NCBI GenBank assembly: GCA_021837545.1
Contig: JAKBFR010000102.1
Location: forward strand, 1 to 8,856
From: Bacillota bacterium
Lineage (GTDB): Bacteria; Bacillota_A; Clostridia; Clostridiales; Clostridiaceae
Reading direction: 5' to 3'
DNA length: 8,856 bases
Shown: positions 5,459 to 8,856 of the stretch, one piece after another
Numbering within the stretch: the first letter of the stretch is position 1
How the letters are laid out: every line of letters begins with the position of its first letter
Position numbers and translations under genes: made by a program
Notes under the pieces: generated by a model
What the model saw: the letters and a program-made list of their open reading frames with translations, nothing else
Databases searched by the model: none
Told to the model about the DNA's origin: nothing

Positions 5459-6766
5459 ATGAAAAACGAAATAAGCTTAAGAGATATTGATGTATCTTCA
5501 GAAAAGCTTTTTACTTTAAAAACTGGAACAAATAATGTACTGAAAAAATCACATAAGTTAAAAGAATTGCTAACATTTTTAGGACCGGCATTTGTTGTTA
5601 GTGTAGCATATATTGATCCAGGAAATTTTGCCACTAATATCAGTGGAGGATCAAAATTCAACTATGTACTCATTTGGGTAATTTTGTGGAGTAACTTAAT
5701 GGCTATATTCTTACAAACTATGTCTGCAAAACTCGGAATAGCCACAGGTCATAATCTCCCTGAAATGTGCGCCAAGGTATTCCCTAAGTCCGTAAACTGG
5801 ATATTTTGGATTATTGCTGAAATAGGAGCTATGGCAACAGATTTGGCAGAGTTTCTTGGGGGAACATTAGGATTTTATTTATTATTTCATATACCTATGA
5901 TATATGCAGGACTTCTTACGGGCCTTATAACCTTTATAATTTGCTATATGGAAAAGTATGGTCAGAAGGCTATTGAAATTATAATATCAATACTTGTTTC
6001 TATTATAAGTATTGCATATACAATAGAATTATTTCTTGCTAAACCAGATTGGACTCAAGTAGGCATTCATACTATAATTCCAATGTTACCTAATGGCGAA
6101 GCTGTGTTCATTGCCGTAGGAATGCTTGGTGCAACAGTTATGCCTCATGTAATATATTTACACTCGCAATTAGTTCAACACAGAAGTACTGATTCATCAG
6201 ATGAAGGAAAATTAAAACATTTAAGAATGGAAAAGATAGATGTTGCTATAGCTATGAATATTGCTTTTATTGTTAATGCTGCAATGGTTGTAGTATCAGC
6301 TGGAGTTTTCTATAGAAATGGAATGGTGGTAGATACAATAGAACAGGCTCATAAATCATTACAACCATTAGTAGGTTCTTTATCAAGTGGTGCTTTTGGA
6401 ATAGCATTACTTGCATCAGGACTATCCTCCTCTGTTGTTGGGACGCTTGCTGGACAAACAATTATGAAGGGTTTTGTTAATTTGAGCATACCTATAAATG
6501 TTAGAAGACTTATAACCATGCTTCCAGCCTTAGCTATAATTGCACTTGGAATTAATCCAATGTATGCTCTTGTTTTGAGTCAAGTTGCACTTAGTTTTAT
6601 TCTACCATTCCCAATAATCCAAATGTTAACTATAGCTAAACGTAAGGACTTAATGGGTGTTCTAGTTAATAAACGCTCTGTGCGGTTCTTTGGTGTTCTA
6701 ATAGCTACATCAATAATAGTACTAAATGTAGTGCTCTTGTACCTAACATTTACAGGTACTTCTTAA
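5459..6766 (+). CDS. mntH: NRAMP-family manganese transporter MntH
   Basis: This 435-residue polytopic membrane protein is a proton-coupled divalent metal importer. Family signatures are intact: DPGN (53-56) in broken helix 1 supplies Asp53 and Asn56, and ATVMPHVIYLHS (225-236) in broken helix 6 supplies Met228, the residue that favours Mn(II)/Fe(II) over Ca/Mg. Helix 3 carries the usual ATDLAEFLG. About eleven hydrophobic helices are seen. The start is ATG 5459 behind AAAGGTGA; the longer frame from GTG 5447 would place the start within that ribosome binding site. Divergent from mntR with a candidate operator between, so repression by Mn-MntR is likely. A strong terminator follows at 6859-6906. 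In this setting it probably supplies Mn to the catalase and other Mn enzymes. Confidence 0.95.
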   Translation: MKNEISLRDIDVSSEKLFTLKTGTNNVLKKSHKLKELLTFLGPAFVVSVAYIDPGNFATNISGGSKFNYVLIWVILWSNLMAIFLQTMSAKLGIATGHNLPEMCAKVFPKSVNWIFWIIAEIGAMATDLAEFLGGTLGFYLLFHIPMIYAGLLTGLITFIICYMEKYGQKAIEIIISILVSIISIAYTIELFLAKPDWTQVGIHTIIPMLPNGEAVFIAVGMLGATVMPHVIYLHSQLVQHRSTDSSDEGKLKHLRMEKIDVAIAMNIAFIVNAAMVVVSAGVFYRNGMVVDTIEQAHKSLQPLVGSLSSGAFGIALLASGLSSSVVGTLAGQTIMKGFVNLSIPINVRRLITMLPALAIIALGINPMYALVLSQVALSFILPFPIIQMLTIAKRKDLMGVLVNKRSVRFFGVLIATSIIVLNVVLLYLTFTGTS

Positions 6767-6858
6767 TATTATATTATGTTAAAGATATAAATACGTACCA
6801 TTTTATATTTAAATCTGCTAATTGAAAGATAATGCCTATTCTCATGTTTATTGCCAAT

Positions 6859-6906
6859 ATAAAAGGGAATAATATCCTAATTTTTCTGGATATCATTCCC
6901 TTTTAT
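6859..6906. terminator. Bidirectional terminator between mntH and hemerythrin
   Basis: ATAAAAGGGAAT (6859-6870) pairs with ATTCCCTTTTAT (6895-6906), and the stem continues through ATATCC/GGATAT after one mismatch, with a loop of about ten bases. It is flanked by A-rich and T-rich runs on both sides and lies between the convergent genes, so it can serve both. Confidence 0.8.
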
Positions 6907-6993
6907 ATTTTTAATAATAATTATAATCATTTTGACATAAACTCTAAAATATTACTATCTTTAAAATACTTGTTGCATCTCTATATTTTTTTA

Positions 6994-7410
6994 TTAATCA
7001 ACTGTTTTTAAAAATACTGCATATCCTCTATCTGCAATCATAATATGTTTACTAATCCATTCAGATAGAAAATCTATAATTTCTAATATTATTTTTGTTT
7101 GATTATCATCTATATCTTCTCTTGAAGCTACTTCATTTATCTTATATACATAGAATCCATGTTCTTCTGCTTGGTCATGGATATGATTATAATTGTATCC
7201 TTTTAGCATGTTTTCTTCATACTCAAAATGATATTTTGTATATTCTAAAAGTTCATCGATTATTGTCATTATTTCATCATATCTATCATATCCATCATCT
7301 ATTATTGCAATATCATAAGCTCTTTTTCCTATTTCCATTAACTTTTTATGTTGTTTATCAATTTCTTCAATATTTAAATTATATTCTTTTTTCCAATCAA
7401 ATGCTGCCAT
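6994..7410 (-). CDS. Bacteriohemerythrin
   Basis: This 138-residue single-domain four-helix protein with a non-haem di-iron centre binds O2, for sensing, storage or scavenging in the cytoplasm. Ligands seen are His21 (EEIDKQHKKL), His61 and Glu65 (YHFEYEENML), His84 (EEHGFYVYKI), and His122 and Asp127 (SKHIMIADRGY). In the usual HxxxH pair of the third helix the first position is Gln80 (QAEEH), so one of the five canonical histidines is replaced; His76 and His78 lie close by and might compensate. The start ATG follows GGGGAG. The gene is monocistronic with its own promoter (7454-7482) and shares a terminator with convergent mntH. In an anaerobe it plausibly buffers oxygen. Confidence 0.92.
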   Translation of the reverse strand: MAAFDWKKEYNLNIEEIDKQHKKLMEIGKRAYDIAIIDDGYDRYDEIMTIIDELLEYTKYHFEYEENMLKGYNYNHIHDQAEEHGFYVYKINEVASREDIDDNQTKIILEIIDFLSEWISKHIMIADRGYAVFLKTVD

Positions 7411-7453
7411 TTTAATCTCCCCTTATTATTCAATAATTGTTATTACTAAATAC

Positions 7454-7482
7454 ATACTATCATAGGTTTTCAGCAAATGCAA
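7454..7482 (-). promoter_or_regulatory. Sigma-A-type promoter of the hemerythrin gene
   Basis: On the minus strand TTGCAT (7482-7477), a 17-bp spacer and TAGTAT (7459-7454) form a standard vegetative promoter, ending about 43 bases before the hemerythrin ATG. Confidence 0.55.
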
Positions 7483-7489
7483 ACAAAAA

Positions 7490-7513
7490 GAAGATGGAAA
7501 TCTCCATCTCTTC
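7490..7513 (-). terminator. Terminator after the trxA/b5-like remnant transcription unit
   Basis: AGATGG (7492-7497) pairs with CCATCT (7504-7509) around a six-base loop. Read on the minus strand the hairpin is followed by TCTTTTTGTTT, a typical intrinsic terminator tail. It closes the transcription unit coming from trxA, just before the hemerythrin promoter. Confidence 0.6.
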
Positions 7514-7534
7514 TAGCTGTTATTTTTATTCAAT

Positions 7535-7792
7535 TTACCGATAATTGCCTGTATTTATTTTACTCTTTTCTAGCAACTGTGATATACCAGTATTTTCTCA
7601 TTCTTATACCTGATTAATAGCTTCTTGAAAAATTTTTCCCTGCCCTACAAATATACCTATCAAAATAAATTTTTGAAACAAGTGTTCCAGATTAATTCCA
7701 CCATTTGCTTCTCCTAATGTGCGATTAACTAATGGAGTAATATATCTAACCCAATCATCAGGACTAAAATCATAGGTCTCTTCTACTCTACG
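7535..7792 (-). pseudogene. Unidentified coding tail fused behind b5-like copy B
   Basis: From 7792 downward on the minus strand a frame different from copy B stays open for 62 codons (RRVEETYDFSPDDWVRYITP, then LVNRTLGEANGGINLEHLFQ, KFILIGIFVGQG and more). It stops at TAA 7604-7606 and TGA 7598-7600, and the same frame then resumes (ENTGISQLLEKSKINTGNYR) to TAA 7535-7537. Residue composition looks like genuine protein, with mixed charged, aromatic and Gly residues rather than random AT-rich translation. It lacks a start codon and ribosome binding site of its own, and does not look like the rest of a cytochrome b5 domain. I do not recognise the family. The likely history is a deletion joining the b5-like gene to the 3' part of an unrelated gene. 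Confidence 0.45.
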
Positions 7793-7941
7793 TAAACTAT
7801 TCCTTCAACTGCTACATAGTCAGGTTTTCCATTACTTCCATAATAATGTGATAATTCATTTAACGTAAATTCATTTTGTTGTCTATGATAATTATCTTCT
7901 ATAAGTTCGTTAATAGTTTTGAAGTCAAAATAAATTGACAT
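7783..7941 (-). pseudogene. Broken cytochrome-b5-like gene, copy B (N-terminal part)
   Basis: ATG 7941, behind GAGGT, opens a frame of 52 codons: [20 protein letters not shown], then QQNEFTLNELSHYYGSNGKP and DYVAVEGIVY, stopping at TAG 7783-7785. FTLxEL..Y.G.NGKP.YVAV.G.VY is the opening of a clostridial-type cytochrome-b5-like haem/steroid-binding domain. After VY, where the fold should continue to its haem-ligand histidines, the reading switches to the unrelated tail described separately. The fragment begins only 23 bp after trxA on the same strand, so it would be cotranscribed with it. Copy A (2502-2633) has the same N-terminus. A short 52-residue peptide could still be made but cannot hold haem in the normal way. 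Confidence 0.75.
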
Positions 7942-7964
7942 ATATACCTCTTAAATATTTATTT

Positions 7965-8282
7965 CTATAAATGTGCATTAACCTTACTTGTTATATTTTG
8001 CTCAGGCATAAAACCTGCTAAATTTTCAACTGGAACTCCATCCTTAAATATAATCATAGTTGGAACCGCAGCTATTCTATACTTTTGAGCTATATTACCA
8101 CTTTCATCAATATCTACTTTAAAGAATTTAGCTTTGTTTCCCAATTTATTACTAACTCCATCAAACACTGGAGCTAACATCTTACATGGTCCACACCAAG
8201 TTGCAGAGAAATCAACGACTACTACACCTTTACTATTTTCAACATTTTCAAAAAACTCATTACCATTTATTGCCTTAACCAT
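7965..8282 (-). CDS. trxA: Thioredoxin
   Basis: This 105-residue classical thioredoxin has active site WCGPC (29-33) in VVDFSATWCGPCKMLAPVF, the buried Asp24, and the cis-proline loop AAVPTM (Pro74). It reduces cytoplasmic protein disulfides and can feed electrons to CcdA. The start is placed at ATG 8282, with GGAGG eight bases upstream; the in-frame ATG at 8297 overlaps that ribosome binding site and would add five residues. No thioredoxin reductase gene is adjacent in the window. The gene has its own promoter with the palindrome shared with ccdA-tlpA, lies after the CoA-disulfide-reductase-like gene on the same strand, and is followed after 23 bp by the b5-like remnant. Confidence 0.96.
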   Translation of the reverse strand: MVKAINGNEFFENVENSKGVVVVDFSATWCGPCKMLAPVFDGVSNKLGNKAKFFKVDIDESGNIAQKYRIAAVPTMIIFKDGVPVENLAGFMPEQNITSKVNAHL

Positions 8283-8334
8283 ACTTAATTCCTCCATTAC
8301 ATATTTTCTAATTTTCGTTACTTCTTATACTTTA

Positions 8335-8376
8335 ATTATAACTTTATCTTTTTACTATCTCTGTGACTTAATCACT
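8335..8376 (-). promoter_or_regulatory. trxA promoter with Crp/Fnr-like class II operator
   Basis: A perfect TATAAT is read on the minus strand at 8340-8335. The 13-bp palindrome GTGACTTAATCAC (8363-8375, centre 8369) is the reverse complement of the core at 4425-4437 and is again centred at -41. The 22 bases between palindrome and TATAAT share little with those of the ccdA promoter, so spacing is conserved while sequence is not. No recognisable -35 is present. The site begins nine bases after the stop codon of the upstream reductase gene, with no terminator between. Confidence 0.7.
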
Positions 8377-8384
8377 TAATTAAT

Positions 8385-8856
8385 TTATCTAAAATTATAT
8401 TCTGTAACAATGCTTTCTCTATTCATAGTCTTATCATTAAAATATTCATAAAGTGATAATCCTAAAAAACTTCCTGTTATATTATAGACATTATTAAATC
8501 CTAAGTTTTGAAGAGCTAAAACAGCATTATAACTTCTTTGACCAGTTCTGCAATGAAGATATACAGGCTTGTCCTTTGGAATCTCATTTGTTCTTTCTCT
8601 AAGTTCACTTAAAGGAACATTTTTTGAACCTTTAATGTATCCATTAGCATATTCTCCACGTTCTCTAACATCTACAATATATGCATTGTTTTCTACAAGT
8701 TCTCTAACTTTATCTATATTTACTTGCTTAAAATCACCATTTAAAAGATTTGAACCAACATATCCAGCATAATTAACTACATCCTTTGCTGTTGAAAATG
8801 GTGGTGCATAGCATAATTCTAAATCTTTCAAGTCCTCTAATGTTCCTCCAAATTTT
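8385..8856 (-). CDS. CoA-disulfide-reductase-like flavoprotein, C-terminal part with rhodanese domain, cut by window edge
   Basis: The frame is open to the right edge (KFGGTLEDLKDLELCYAPPF and onward); no start lies inside the window, and a TTG at 8829-8831 is only an internal codon. FGGT..DL.DLELCYAPPFSTAKD is the dimerisation-domain end of the CoA-disulfide reductase/NADH oxidase-like pyridine-nucleotide flavoprotein family. It is followed, after a linker, by a rhodanese domain (IVDVRERGEYANGYIKGSKN, then LHCRTGQRSYNA). The rhodanese cysteine in CRTGQR is present, so a persulfide or sulfurtransferase activity is possible. Family members act on CoA disulfide, CoA persulfide or polysulfide using NAD(P)H. 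About 156 residues are visible of an expected 550 or so; the FAD and NAD domains lie outside. Without them the exact substrate cannot be called. Confidence 0.85.
   Translation of the reverse strand, partial: KFGGTLEDLKDLELCYAPPFSTAKDVVNYAGYVGSNLLNGDFKQVNIDKVRELVENNAYIVDVRERGEYANGYIKGSKNVPLSELRERTNEIPKDKPVYLHCRTGQRSYNAVLALQNLGFNNVYNITGSFLGLSLYEYFNDKTMNRESIVTEYNFR

Noticed and set aside
6912..6926. PerR-box-like TAATAATAATTATAA (13 of 14 fixed positions of TTATAATNATTATAA)
   Set aside because: It lies between two convergent genes, downstream of both and beyond a terminator, in very AT-rich sequence where such matches arise by chance.
7095..7415. Forward open frame opposite the hemerythrin gene
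   Set aside because: It is a shadow frame rich in Leu, His and Tyr from antisense reading; the minus-strand gene carries the conserved ligand residues.
8295..8297. ATG at 8297 as the trxA start
   Set aside because: It overlaps the GGAGG that serves the ATG at 8282; the shorter form gives the normal thioredoxin N-terminus.
1..8856. CRISPR arrays, tRNA/rRNA genes, phage genes or defence systems
   Set aside because: No regularly spaced repeats, cloverleaf or rRNA-like sequence, or recognisable phage or defence proteins were seen.

Overview
The window is strongly AT-rich and Gram-positive in style, with purine-rich ribosome binding sites (AGGAGG, GGGAG) and short AT-rich intergenic gaps. A spore SASP gene, a CotJC-type manganese catalase and remnants of an anaerobic CO dehydrogenase point to an anaerobic, spore-forming Clostridium (sensu stricto) or a close relative. 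The species cannot be fixed from the window alone.

Layout. 1-171 (-): N-terminal part of an alpha/beta SASP gene, running off the left edge. 188-580: gene-free, with a 22-bp near-identical direct repeat. 581-932 (+): decayed C-terminal remnant of a CO dehydrogenase (CooS) gene. 964-1078 (-): remnant of an L,D-transpeptidase (YkuD) gene. 1129-1680 (+): small six-helix membrane protein. 1785-2456 (+): manganese catalase. 2502-2633 (+): broken cytochrome-b5-like gene, cut by an IS1182-type transposase remnant (2634-2750, -). 3020-4321 (-): ccdA-tlpA operon. 4526-4741 (-): chemotaxis-receptor remnant. 4787-5257 (-) and 5459-6766 (+): divergent mntR and mntH. 6994-7410 (-): bacteriohemerythrin. 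7535-7941 (-): a second broken cytochrome-b5-like gene joined to an unidentified coding tail. 7965-8282 (-): thioredoxin. 8385-8856 (-): C-terminus of a CoA-disulfide-reductase-like flavoprotein with a rhodanese domain, cut by the right edge.

How the genes fit together. The intact genes form an oxygen/thiol/manganese theme. MntR and MntH control and carry Mn(II), which the Mn catalase uses to destroy H2O2. Hemerythrin binds O2. Thioredoxin, CcdA and the TlpA-like protein form a plausible chain passing electrons from cytoplasmic thiols across the membrane to an extracytoplasmic thiol protein. The CoA-disulfide-reductase/rhodanese protein is a further thiol/sulfur enzyme.

The strongest unexpected signal is regulatory. 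The ccdA-tlpA and trxA promoters carry the same 13-bp palindrome (GTGATTAAGTCAC), in each case centred exactly 29 bp upstream of the first base of a perfect TATAAT. That is the class II (-41) position of a Crp/Fnr-family activator, and the sequences between the two elements differ. The rest of the window is unusually rich in gene debris: at least six decayed coding remnants lie between the intact genes.
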